Source: Desulfobacteraceae bacterium (GTDB taxonomy: Bacteria; Desulfobacterota; Desulfobacteria; Desulfobacterales; Desulfobacteraceae). From it: a stretch of DNA of 7,783 bases. The stretch is from NCBI GenBank assembly GCA_024225895.1, contig JAAEMC010000489.1, positions 1 through 7,783 of the forward strand. Direction: 5' to 3'. Made by a program: the position numbers and the translations under genes. A model generated the notes under the pieces. The model made no database searches, had not been told where the DNA came from, and worked only from the letters and a program-made list of their open reading frames with translations. Shown here piece by piece: positions 1 to 7,000 of the stretch (position 1 is the first letter of the stretch; each line of letters starts with the position of its first letter).

Positions 1-10
1 AAAAGATCAA

Positions 11-16
11 TATAAT
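11..16 (+). promoter_or_regulatory. possible -10 box upstream of the signalling operon
   Basis: A perfect TATAAT hexamer lies 46 nt before the first start codon. The matching -35 position would fall left of the window, so the promoter cannot be confirmed. The DNA here is AT-rich, and such hexamers arise easily by chance. Positions 1-62 otherwise hold no gene I can support. Confidence 0.25.
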
Positions 17-47
17 GAATAATAGATAAAGCTAATGCGGTACCAAC

Positions 48-52
48 AGGAA
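48..52 (+). promoter_or_regulatory. ribosome binding site of the receiver-kinase gene
   Basis: AGGAA ends 10 nt before the ATG at 63. It supports that ATG as the start. The encoded protein then begins a few residues before the first beta strand of the receiver domain, which is the normal spacing. Confidence 0.5.
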
Positions 53-62
53 TAATTAAATC

Positions 63-1292
63 ATGGATGATACCAGCGGTAAGAAAATTCTTGTTATTGA
101 TGATGAAATTTATATCCGTGATTCTGTGATGGGGTTTCTTGAAGATTACGGGTTTGAAGTTTTTGAAGCTGAAAACGGCCGCATCGGACTGGAGCGGTTT
201 AATGAGGTAGAACCGGATCTGGTTCTATGTGATCTTCGCATGCCGGAAATGGATGGTTTGGAGGTTCTGGGAAATGTAGTTGAAAAGAATTCAAAAATCC
301 CCATTATTATTGTATCCGGTGCCGGCAATATTTCAGATACTGTGGAAGCGCTTCGGCTTGGGGCCTGGGATTATATCATCAAACCCATCCAGGATATGAA
401 TGTTCTTTACCATGCTGTGAACAAAGCTTTTGAGCGTTCCGGGCTAATTGAGCAAAAATATCAGTACCAGAAAGATCTGGAAAAGGCCAATGCAGAATTA
501 AAAATTTCCCTCGAAACCCTTGAAAGAGCCAGGGATCAACTAGTGCAGTCTGAAAAAATGGCTGCCTTGGGCGGACTTGTGGCCGGTGTCGCCCATGAGA
601 TCAATACACCGGTCGGGGTTGGTGTTACCGCTGCCTCTTTTTTGGATGCTAAAACCAAAGAATTCAAAAAAGTATATTCATCCGGAGAACTGAAAAGAAG
701 TGAGCTGGAAAATTATTTGCAAACAGTAGAAGAGGTCTCCAACTCAGTATTGATCAATATGGAGCGGGCTGCAGAGCTGATAAGCAGTTTTAAGCAGGTG
801 GCTGTGGATCAATCCAGCGAAAACCGGCGGATATTTAATTTGAATGAGTATATCAATGAAATTCTTTTGAGCCTGCGTCCCCGGTACAAGAAAACTGGTC
901 ACACGATTACGGTCAAATGTGACGAGGATATTGAGATCAATTCATTTCCAGGCGCATTTTCACAGATCTTAAATAACCTGATCATGAACTCCCTGGTGCA
1001 TGGATTCAAAGAAATAAACAATGGTGAAATCAGTATCAATATTTCCAAAGACAAGGATACCATTGTCTTTGTTTATAAAGATGACGGGGCAGGTATGGAG
1101 GAAAAGCAGCAGGAAAAAGCCTTTGATCCTTTTTATACCACCATGCGGGGCAAGGGCGGCACCGGTCTTGGTATGTCCATTGTTTTTAACCTGGTGACCC
1201 AAAAATTAAACGGCGGTATTGATCTTCAAAGCAGCCCGGGAAACGGGGTCTGTTTTACAATGAAATTCCCGGAGAATTGGAAAGACAATTAA
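63..1292 (+). CDS. receiver-histidine kinase hybrid (Rec-DHp-HATPase), soluble
   Basis: This is a 409-residue signalling protein with no membrane segment, so it should be cytoplasmic. Residues 8-122 form a CheY-like receiver with acidic pocket D13/D14, phosphoacceptor D57 (CDLRMPEMDG), S85 and K107 (KP). A charged, probably coiled-coil linker (about 127-167) leads to the histidine kinase core. Its H-box contains H178 (AHEINTP), the N-box N309, the G1 box D340 (DDGAGM), the F-box is near 354-358 (FDPFY), and the G2 box is GGTGLGM at 365-371. All residues for autophosphorylation and for receiving a phosphoryl group are present. The kinase core resembles the NtrB/ZraS-like class (HPK4). An N-terminal receiver on a kinase usually means that kinase activity is controlled by another phosphodonor, so it may act as an intermediate in a relay. 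It is the first gene of a tight operon with a second kinase and a regulator. Whether it feeds into that pair is inference. Confidence 0.93.
   Translation: MDDTSGKKILVIDDEIYIRDSVMGFLEDYGFEVFEAENGRIGLERFNEVEPDLVLCDLRMPEMDGLEVLGNVVEKNSKIPIIIVSGAGNISDTVEALRLGAWDYIIKPIQDMNVLYHAVNKAFERSGLIEQKYQYQKDLEKANAELKISLETLERARDQLVQSEKMAALGGLVAGVAHEINTPVGVGVTAASFLDAKTKEFKKVYSSGELKRSELENYLQTVEEVSNSVLINMERAAELISSFKQVAVDQSSENRRIFNLNEYINEILLSLRPRYKKTGHTITVKCDEDIEINSFPGAFSQILNNLIMNSLVHGFKEINNGEISINISKDKDTIVFVYKDDGAGMEEKQQEKAFDPFYTTMRGKGGTGLGMSIVFNLVTQKLNGGIDLQSSPGNGVCFTMKFPENWKDN
1279..1284 (+). promoter_or_regulatory. ribosome binding site deciding the start of the membrane kinase gene
   Basis: GGAAAG lies 10 nt before the ATG at 1295. 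The competing in-frame TTG at 1277 has GGAGAA directly against it (1271-1276), which is too close to work well. This favours the ATG, 2 nt after the stop of the preceding gene, although the TTG (six residues longer) cannot be excluded. Confidence 0.45.
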
Positions 1293-1294
1293 AC

Positions 1295-2317
1295 ATGCAG
1301 ATCCTTAATCCTTCCAGATGGTATCTGCACCCTGTTTTTGTTTTTGCCTGCTCCATCATCGCTCTGGCCACATTTCTGGTCCTCACCGTGAGCTGGTATA
1401 TGGAGATCACTTCGGCTTTAGAAGTGATCATCCTCAAGTTCCGCATTGACCCAGGACTTATTTTCCCTTCTAAAACAGGCATGACCATAATCGTATTAAC
1501 CCTCCTGATTACCGTGGTCCTTGCCGGGATATTTCTAGCATTTATTTATTATCAGAAAACCGTCAACCTGTTCCGGCTGCAGCATAATTTTATCTACAAT
1601 TTTACCCATGAATTGAAAACACCGGTGACTTCCCTGAGGATTTATCTTGAGACTTTTATCAAGCACCGGCTGGAGCCCGAAGATATCCAAAAATACAGTC
1701 AAAGCATGTTAGAGGATATCAACCGCCTGACCGAAAATATTAACAGTATTTTGAATCTCGCCCGCATCGAAAGTCAGAATTTCGGCTCAGAGATCACAAA
1801 AGAAAATCTGGTCAATCTGATTCAGTCTTTTTTAGATAAAAATGCCTCTTTATTTCGTAACTGTGACGTACAAATTGAAAATGTGTCAAACATAGAATTT
1901 ATTTACCCGGTAAATTTGTTTTTATTTGAGATGCTTTTAATGAATATTATTTCCAATGCCATTAAATACAATGAATCCGACTCCCCAAAGGTCACCATCG
2001 TGTTTAAAAATTATTTACAAAAAGTCACCATTGATTTTATTGATAATGGCATTGGCGTGAATAAAAGAGAGGCGAAAAAGATTTTCCGCAAGTTTTATCA
2101 ATCCGGCAGGGACCACAAACATGATGTCAAAGGATCGGGTCTCGGGTTATACCTTGTTTCCAGTATCGCCGCAATTCACGGGTGGCGGGTGGCGGTCTTC
2201 AGTGAAGGCACCGGCAAGGGCGCGACCTTTAGAATCAGCATTCCCAAGGCAAGCATTGCAGCCGTCAAGGAGAAAAATCTATGGAAACGCCTGAAAAGAA
2301 GCGTATTCTGGTCATAG
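1295..2317 (+). CDS. membrane sensor histidine kinase, two TM segments, no HAMP
   Basis: This is a 340-residue inner-membrane histidine kinase; numbering is from the ATG at 1295. TM1 spans about 12-34 and TM2 about 62-86. The loop between them is only about 27 residues, so there is no room for a folded periplasmic sensor domain. No HAMP or PAS domain separates TM2 from the DHp domain, which begins within about 10-15 residues. The H-box is THELKTP with H105, the N-box N221 (SNAIKYN), the G1 box D250 (DNGIG), the F-box near 264-267 (FRKF), and the G2 box GSGLG at 280-284, all intact. The 3' end overlaps the following response regulator gene by 37 nt, which indicates translational coupling and a cognate pair. 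The signal is not identifiable. Such short-loop kinases often sense within the membrane or through a partner protein (known of other families, inferred here). An alternative TTG start at 1277 would add six residues. Confidence 0.92.
   Translation: MQILNPSRWYLHPVFVFACSIIALATFLVLTVSWYMEITSALEVIILKFRIDPGLIFPSKTGMTIIVLTLLITVVLAGIFLAFIYYQKTVNLFRLQHNFIYNFTHELKTPVTSLRIYLETFIKHRLEPEDIQKYSQSMLEDINRLTENINSILNLARIESQNFGSEITKENLVNLIQSFLDKNASLFRNCDVQIENVSNIEFIYPVNLFLFEMLLMNIISNAIKYNESDSPKVTIVFKNYLQKVTIDFIDNGIGVNKREAKKIFRKFYQSGRDHKHDVKGSGLGLYLVSSIAAIHGWRVAVFSEGTGKGATFRISIPKASIAAVKEKNLWKRLKRSVFWS
2267..2273 (+). promoter_or_regulatory. ribosome binding site of the response regulator gene
   Basis: AAGGAGA lies 7 nt before the ATG at 2281, inside the coding region of the upstream kinase. 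This strong site fixes the start of the regulator and confirms the 37-nt overlap of the two genes. Confidence 0.75.
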
Positions 2318-3015
2318 AAGATGAGAATCATATTGCAGAGGGCATCAAGCTCAACCTCTCCATGCAGGGATATGAAGCCTTTGTTGCCGCCGATGGCATT
2401 GAAGGTCTTGAAAAATGGCGGGCCCTGGCGCCTGATTTGATTATCCTGGATATCATGCTGCCCATGATTGACGGGTTTTCCATTCTACAAACCATCCGCA
2501 AAGAAGATGAGAAGATCCCGGTTTTGATCCTGTCTGCAAAAGGGGATACCAAAGACAAGGTCAAAGGACTGAAATACGGGGTGGATGACTACTTGTCCAA
2601 GCCGTTTGACCTGGAAGAGTTTTTGCTCAGAGTAGAGCGGCTTTTAAAAAAATCCACATGGTATGTACCGGAAAATAATGACAATAAAAATGAGTTGTCC
2701 ATGTTTGATAGGGATCATTACAGCTTTGGAGAAAACAGCATTGATTTTACAACCTCTGTGGCAAACTGTGCGGCCGGTGAAATCGTTTTGACCGAACAGG
2801 AAGTGATCTTATTAAAAATATTCATCTTGAACAAAGGCAAACCCCTTTCAAGACAGATGCTGCTCAATGCAGGCTGGGGATATTCCAGCGATACCTCCAC
2901 ACGGACGGTGGACAATTTTATTGTCCGGTTCAGAAAATATTTTGAAAAAAACCCCAAAAAGCCAATCCATTTTTTAAGCCGGCGGTCAGTGGGATATATT
3001 TTTAACCACGAATAA
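2281..3015 (+). CDS. OmpR/PhoB-family response regulator (receiver + winged helix)
   Basis: This 244-residue DNA-binding regulator is of normal family length. The receiver domain (about 7-122) has E13/D14 in the acidic pocket, D57 as phosphoacceptor (LDIMLPMIDG), S85 and K107 (SKPFD). A linker leads to a C-terminal winged-helix domain (about 147-242) with the typical elements LTEQEVILLK near 170-179, the recognition helix RTVDNFIVRFRKYF near 208-221, and the wing-hairpin ending RSVGYIF. It should be phosphorylated by the overlapping membrane kinase and then bind direct-repeat DNA sites as a dimer. The start is fixed by a strong ribosome binding site 7 nt upstream. Its targets are unknown. Its own operon and the downstream giant-protein promoter are candidates by position only. 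The family is certain; the physiological role is not. Confidence 0.95.
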   Translation: METPEKKRILVIEDENHIAEGIKLNLSMQGYEAFVAADGIEGLEKWRALAPDLIILDIMLPMIDGFSILQTIRKEDEKIPVLILSAKGDTKDKVKGLKYGVDDYLSKPFDLEEFLLRVERLLKKSTWYVPENNDNKNELSMFDRDHYSFGENSIDFTTSVANCAAGEIVLTEQEVILLKIFILNKGKPLSRQMLLNAGWGYSSDTSTRTVDNFIVRFRKYFEKNPKKPIHFLSRRSVGYIFNHE

Positions 3016-3021
3016 AAAATT

Positions 3022-3030
3022 GAGGGGAAG
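3022..3030 (+). promoter_or_regulatory. ribosome binding site deciding a TTG start for the lipoprotein gene
   Basis: The purine run GAGGGGAAG lies just before the TTG at 3038, with its AGGGG core 10 nt away. An earlier in-frame TTG at 3020 has no purine-rich site before it and would put this run inside the coding sequence. The TTG at 3038 also gives a compact Lys-rich signal peptide start. Confidence 0.6.
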
Positions 3031-3037
3031 ATCAAAA

Positions 3038-3685
3038 TTGAAAAAAACGCAAAAAAGGTCCTTGCCGTGGCCGGGATTGATAATCGGGGTGCTTCTTTCT
3101 TTCATCTTGTCAGCCTGTGCCACACTCAATAAGGATGAATGTTTCCAGGCTGACTGGTATACGATTGGATATGAAGATGGGGCAAAGGGCTATCAGGTTT
3201 CCCGCATTGCCAATCACAGGAAAGCCTGTGCTAAATATGGCGTTTCACCGAATTTTGATCTTTATCAAAAAGGCCGGACACAAGGATTAAAATCATATTG
3301 CACCCCGCGAAACGGATTTGAAAAAGGAAAAATGGGGCTGGCCTACAACAATGTCTGCCCGGACAATCTCAACCCCCGGTTTTTAGATGCCTACCACCAG
3401 GGCCGGGCTATCTATCTAACTGAACAAGACATTAAAAAGAATGAAGACGACCTTGAAGACCTTCGCCATCAGGTAGAAGAGATCAACAATAAGATAGCGA
3501 AAAAAGAAAAACGTCTGGTTCAAGACGGCATTTCATCCACTCAAAGGAAAAAGCTGCTCCAGCAGATCCGGAATCTGGAAAAAGACAAACGCCGACTCAG
3601 AAAAGAGATCGGGCAAATTAAAGATGTTCTTTTTCATTTGAATCAGGATTTGGTTGAGATGGAGTCTGCCTGTCCGTTTCTATAA
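3038..3685 (+). CDS. DUF2799-like lipoprotein with C-terminal coiled coil
   Basis: This is a 215-residue predicted lipoprotein (numbering from TTG 3038). A basic n-region (MKKTQKR) and a hydrophobic stretch end in the lipobox LSAC with lipidated C27. The next residue is Ala, so by the E. coli Lol rule it should go to the outer membrane. Residues about 35-127 carry four loosely repeated aromatic-x-x-Gly-type units (GYEDGAKGY, YQKGRTQGLKSYC, FEKGKMGLAYNNVC, AYHQGRAIYL) with cysteines at 35, 64, 88 and 107. This pattern matches DUF2799 lipoproteins, whose function is unknown. Residues about 128-208 are highly charged with heptad-like spacing and should form a long coiled coil, longer than the bare domain needs. 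The gene follows the response regulator by 22 nt and is probably the last gene of the operon. A role as a sensor accessory or periplasmic spacer is inference from position only. Confidence 0.82.
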   Translation: MKKTQKRSLPWPGLIIGVLLSFILSACATLNKDECFQADWYTIGYEDGAKGYQVSRIANHRKACAKYGVSPNFDLYQKGRTQGLKSYCTPRNGFEKGKMGLAYNNVCPDNLNPRFLDAYHQGRAIYLTEQDIKKNEDDLEDLRHQVEEINNKIAKKEKRLVQDGISSTQRKKLLQQIRNLEKDKRRLRKEIGQIKDVLFHLNQDLVEMESACPFL

Positions 3686-3731
3686 TTTATATAAATCGAA
3701 CCTGTCTGCTTTCATAAAACAACCGGTATGA

Positions 3732-3763
3732 ATCCGGCTCATTGGTTTTACGATTAGCCGGAT
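3732..3763 (+). terminator. possible terminator hairpin after the signalling operon
   Basis: ATCCGGCT (3732-3739) and AGCCGGAT (3756-3763) form a perfect 8-bp GC-rich stem with a 16-nt loop, 46 nt after the lipoprotein stop. The sequence that follows is ATTATTCC rather than a clean T-run, so this is not a textbook intrinsic terminator. It could instead be a processing hairpin or a protein-binding dyad. Confidence 0.35.
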
Positions 3764-3797
3764 ATTATTCCATATACAAACATATCAACCTGCGAAT

Positions 3798-3809
3798 TGC
3801 ACCGGTGCA
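3798..3809. promoter_or_regulatory. perfect 12-bp palindrome upstream of the adhesin promoter
   Basis: TGCACCGGTGCA is a perfect dyad that starts 104 bp before the -35 hexamer of the giant gene. It has the size and position of a binding site for a dimeric regulator. No match to a known operator is claimed. OmpR-type regulators usually bind direct rather than inverted repeats, so it need not belong to the neighbouring regulator. Confidence 0.3.
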
Positions 3810-3901
3810 GAAGGAAAAATCTGGAGCCATCTTTTGTCGGGTGTTGAGAGATGTTTTTCGCTAATTAATTGAAATCAAAAGATATTTATTGAACAATTTC
3901 C

Positions 3902-3930
3902 TTGACAATCCTTTTGCGCAAATCTAAAGT
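3902..3930 (+). promoter_or_regulatory. sigma70-type promoter of the giant adhesin gene
   Basis: A perfect -35 hexamer TTGACA (3902-3907) is followed after exactly 17 bp by TAAAGT (3925-3930), which matches four of six positions of TATAAT. The flanking DNA upstream is AT-rich. Transcription would start near 3937, leaving a leader of about 160 nt before the ATG at 4100. The position and spacing make this the likely promoter of the giant gene. Confidence 0.6.
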
Positions 3931-3949
3931 TCAATTTTCAGCAAATTGA
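3931..3949. promoter_or_regulatory. inverted repeat over the expected transcription start
   Basis: TCAATTT (3931-3937) and AAATTGA (3943-3949) form a perfect 7-bp inverted repeat with a 5-nt spacer. It begins directly after the -10 hexamer and covers the expected start site. It could be an operator at which a bound repressor would block RNA polymerase, or part of it could form a 5'-end hairpin in the mRNA. The arms are AT-rich, so chance occurrence is possible. Confidence 0.35.
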
Positions 3950-4052
3950 GAAAATATGGTTCATATTTTCCATTTTTTACCGTCTTGATGATCAGCGGTT
4001 CCACCACACCATCAGATATCATCAACCAGGTTACAAAGTCCGGTGGACAAGC

Positions 4053-4072
4053 GGTAGTTGGGCAAAACTGCC
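4053..4072 (+). promoter_or_regulatory. stem-loop in the mRNA leader of the giant gene
   Basis: GGTAGTT (4053-4059) can pair with AACTGCC (4066-4072) through seven base pairs including one G-U, with the loop GGGCAA. It ends 15 nt before the likely ribosome binding site and has no T-run after it, so it is not a terminator. A further 6-bp pairing is possible just upstream between TCCACC (4000-4005) and GGTGGA (4042-4047). Together they suggest a folded leader. I could not match it to a known riboswitch class. Confidence 0.35.
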
Positions 4073-4087
4073 AAATATGTACAAACA

Positions 4088-4093
4088 AAAGGT
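4088..4093 (+). promoter_or_regulatory. weak ribosome binding site of the giant gene
   Basis: AAAGGT lies 6 nt before the ATG at 4100. It is the only purine-rich stretch close to that start. The only other in-frame start after the upstream stop (TAG 4055-4057) is TTG 4058, which sits inside the leader stem. Confidence 0.45.
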
Positions 4094-4099
4094 ATCATT

Positions 4100-7000
4100 A
4101 TGTTCCCTCCAACTCAGCGCAGAGAAGAAAAAAGCCTTTCAAAAATCAAAGAGATGCCTTCAAAAGTTAGAGAAGTTGTATCTAATCAATCCTGTAATTC
4201 CCTGATGCTTGCTTTGGAACCGCGGATACTCTTTGATGCAGCCGGATTGATGGCCGGGCTGGATTTGTTGCCCGGGCCGGAGGCAATCGGCCCGGATTTT
4301 GATTCAGCTATAGATATTACAGACCAGGAACCTGTTCCGGATTTGCTTTCAGGGTTGGCTGCATATACAGACTCTGGCCCGCCTGCCGGTGATACCTCTT
4401 CGGCGATAATTTTCATCGATTCCGGTGTGACGGATTATGAAAACCTTGTCAGCGACATCTCCGGCGATACCCGGGTAGTAATTTTAGATCCGCAAGCCGA
4501 CGGCATCACCCAGATCAGGGATGTTCTGAACCAATATCAAAATATAGAAGCGGTCCACATTATTTCCCATGGTACGCAGGCAGGCATTACCCTTGGGGAT
4601 GCGGTTCTTTCCAATGATACCATTGATGACTATGCTGCTACCCTTCAGGATTGGGGCACTGGTCTTTCACAAGGCGCTGACATCCTGATTTATGGCTGTA
4701 ATGTTGCCAAAGGGACGGATGGTCAGGCATTCGTGGCCCAGCTTTCCGACATCACCGGTGCCGATGTGGCGGCATCCGATGATGTTACCGGTGCTGATAA
4801 TTCAGGCGGCGACTGGGATTTGGAAAACCGGACCGGGATCATTGAATCGGATTTGGCGGTTTCTGAACAAGCCCGCCAATCCTATGCAGGAACCCTGGCC
4901 AACATTGTTGTTGATAGTGCTGACGACAATACCACTGGTGGAGATGGTTACACCACCCTTCGAGAAGCCATATATGAAGCAGAAAATACCTATGCCGGAG
5001 CAGATACCATTACCTTTGATGCCGCTTTGGCAGGGAAGACCATCACCCTCCAGCATGGAGAGTTGAAGATCACGGGTACTGACGCCGTCACCATTGACGG
5101 GGATATAAATGGGGATGATGTTTATGATATCACCGTGGACGGAGATGATACCTACCGGGTCTTTAATGCCGGTTCGAATACATCGGTTACCCTGGATGCA
5201 CTCTGTGTTACAAACGGCTATACCACCGGTGAGGGTGGTGGTATTTATAACGCCGGCACCCTAACTGTCCAGAACAGTACTATTTCAAATAATAAAGTCG
5301 GCATCGATGGCGGTGGTATTTATAACGACGGAACCCTGACTGTTAAAAACACCAGCATTTCGGGGAATACTGCCGATAGTGAAGGTGGCGGGATTAACAA
5401 CCAAAGGTATTTAAACATATACAATAGTACTATTTCAAATAATGAAGCGCTTGGTGGCCCTGGCGGTGGTATCTATGTTGGCTTCAACTTGAAAATTTAT
5501 GACAGCACCATTTCAAATAATTATTCCGCGGTGATGGGCGGCGGCATATTTAATACTTATTTCATGGAAATCCATAACAGCACCATTTCATATAATGATG
5601 CCAAATGGTATGGTGGCGGAATTTGTAATTCCTATAACTACTATACCTCGATGATTTATGGCAGCACCATTTCAGGTAATAGTGCCAATAACCAAGGTGG
5701 TGGTATTTACAGTCGTGATGCTTTAAATCTTTACCACAGCACGATTGCCAACAACACGGCGTCATCCGGTGCAGGCATTAACAATAAAGATACGATTACC
5801 ATCGGCCATACCATTGTGACAGGCAGCATCGCCGGATCATCAATCACAAGCAAAGGATACAACCTCTTTGAGCAGGGATCGGTCAGCGGGGCAGGAGGAA
5901 ATGATTTTACAGGTGCCACTGCCGATTTAGATCCTCTGGCCGATAATGGCGGCCCGACCCTGACCCATGCCCTGGGAAATGATAGTGATGCCTTTGAAGT
6001 GGGAGACAACAGCGCGGCCACTATTACTGCCTATGACCAGAGAGGGAGCGGGTATGCCCGGGTACTGGACACCATCGATATCGGAGCCTTGGAAATGACC
6101 CGGCGCCCGCCAACGGGTGTGAATGACAGTTTCAGCACGGATGAGGATACGGCCTTTACCACAGGCGATGTCCTCACCAACGATTCGGACCTAGATGGAA
6201 ATGCTTTGACCTTAACCGGGTTTGATGTCACCGGAACCAAGGGATCGGTCACGGACAACGGCGATGATACCTTTGATTATGATCCCGACGGGCAGTTTGA
6301 ATCCCTTTCCGTGGGAGATAGTGCTACGGATACCTTTACCTATACCATATCAGATGGGACTGGTTTTACAGATACGGTCACCGTAGAAATAACAATCACC
6401 GGTGCCAATGAAAGCCCCACAGCCAATGATGACAGTGACAGCACAGATGAAGATACAACCATTACTGTTTCGGTCCTTACCAATGATACAGATCCGGATA
6501 CGTCAGATATCCTGTCAGTACAGAGCATTGATACTACCGGGACCAAAGGGGATGTCACCGACAATGGAGACGGAACCCTGGGCTATGATCCCAATGGTCA
6601 GTTCGACGCCCTTTCAGTGGGGGAAACAGGGACAGACACGTTTACCTACACTATATCTGACGGCAACGGGGGTACTGATTCAGCTACGGTCACCATCACA
6701 GTCACCGGTGTTAATGAAGATCCCACAGCCAATGATGACGGTGACAGCACAGATGAAGATACATCTGTGACCACCGGAAATGTACTCCTTAATGACACAG
6801 ACCCGGACACATCCGACACCCCGTCCGTAGCCAGCATTGACACCACAGGAACCAAAGGATCTGTGACTGATAATACAGACGGGACCTTTGATTATGATCC
6901 CAATGGGCAGTTTGAGTATCTTGCCGATGGAGAAAATACCACAGATACCTTTACCTACACTGTATCCGACGGCAACGGGGGTACTGATTCAGCTACGGTC

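Larger units (their letters stand above)
3686..4099 (+). other. 414-nt intergenic region: operon end, promoter and long leader
   Basis: There is no supported gene here; the codons upstream of 4100 in that frame hit a TAG at 4055-4057. The region separates the signalling operon from the giant gene. It holds a possible terminator (3732-3763), a 12-bp palindrome (3798-3809), a sigma70-like promoter (3902-3930), an inverted repeat at the expected start site (3931-3949), and a leader with two possible stems (4000-4047 and 4053-4072). An AT-rich perfect palindrome, ATTTATATAAAT, also overlaps the lipoprotein stop (3685-3696); I give it little weight because of its composition. Confidence 0.7.

Noticed and set aside
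3685..3696. Perfect palindrome ATTTATATAAAT at the lipoprotein stop
   Set aside because: It is made only of A and T, where such dyads are frequent, and it would form a very weak hairpin without a loop, so it is not called a terminator or operator.
3950..4090. c-di-GMP-I (GEMM) riboswitch in the leader
   Set aside because: Only short stretches (ACAAAG, GGTAG) recall the 3' half of the motif. The conserved 5' half with its GCACAGGGCAAACC-like core and GNRA loop is absent.
3946..4170. 74-codon open frame with TTG start upstream of and overlapping the giant gene
   Set aside because: It starts inside the start-site inverted repeat, has no ribosome binding site at its TTG or at its internal ATG (3988), shows no recognisable protein family, and runs out of frame into the giant gene.
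4692..5066. 124-codon plus-strand frame inside the giant gene, plus further plus-strand frames at 6402, 7098 and 7452
   Set aside because: These are out-of-frame shadows, rich in Pro/Met/Ile as expected from the Asp/Thr codons of the real frame. They have no ribosome binding sites and no known domain.
5562..5765. Cys/His/Tyr-rich minus-strand frame that looks like a small metal-binding peptide
   Set aside because: Its composition comes from reading the Ser/Thr/Asn-rich beta-helix repeats backwards. It lacks a ribosome binding site and lies entirely inside a well-supported sense gene.
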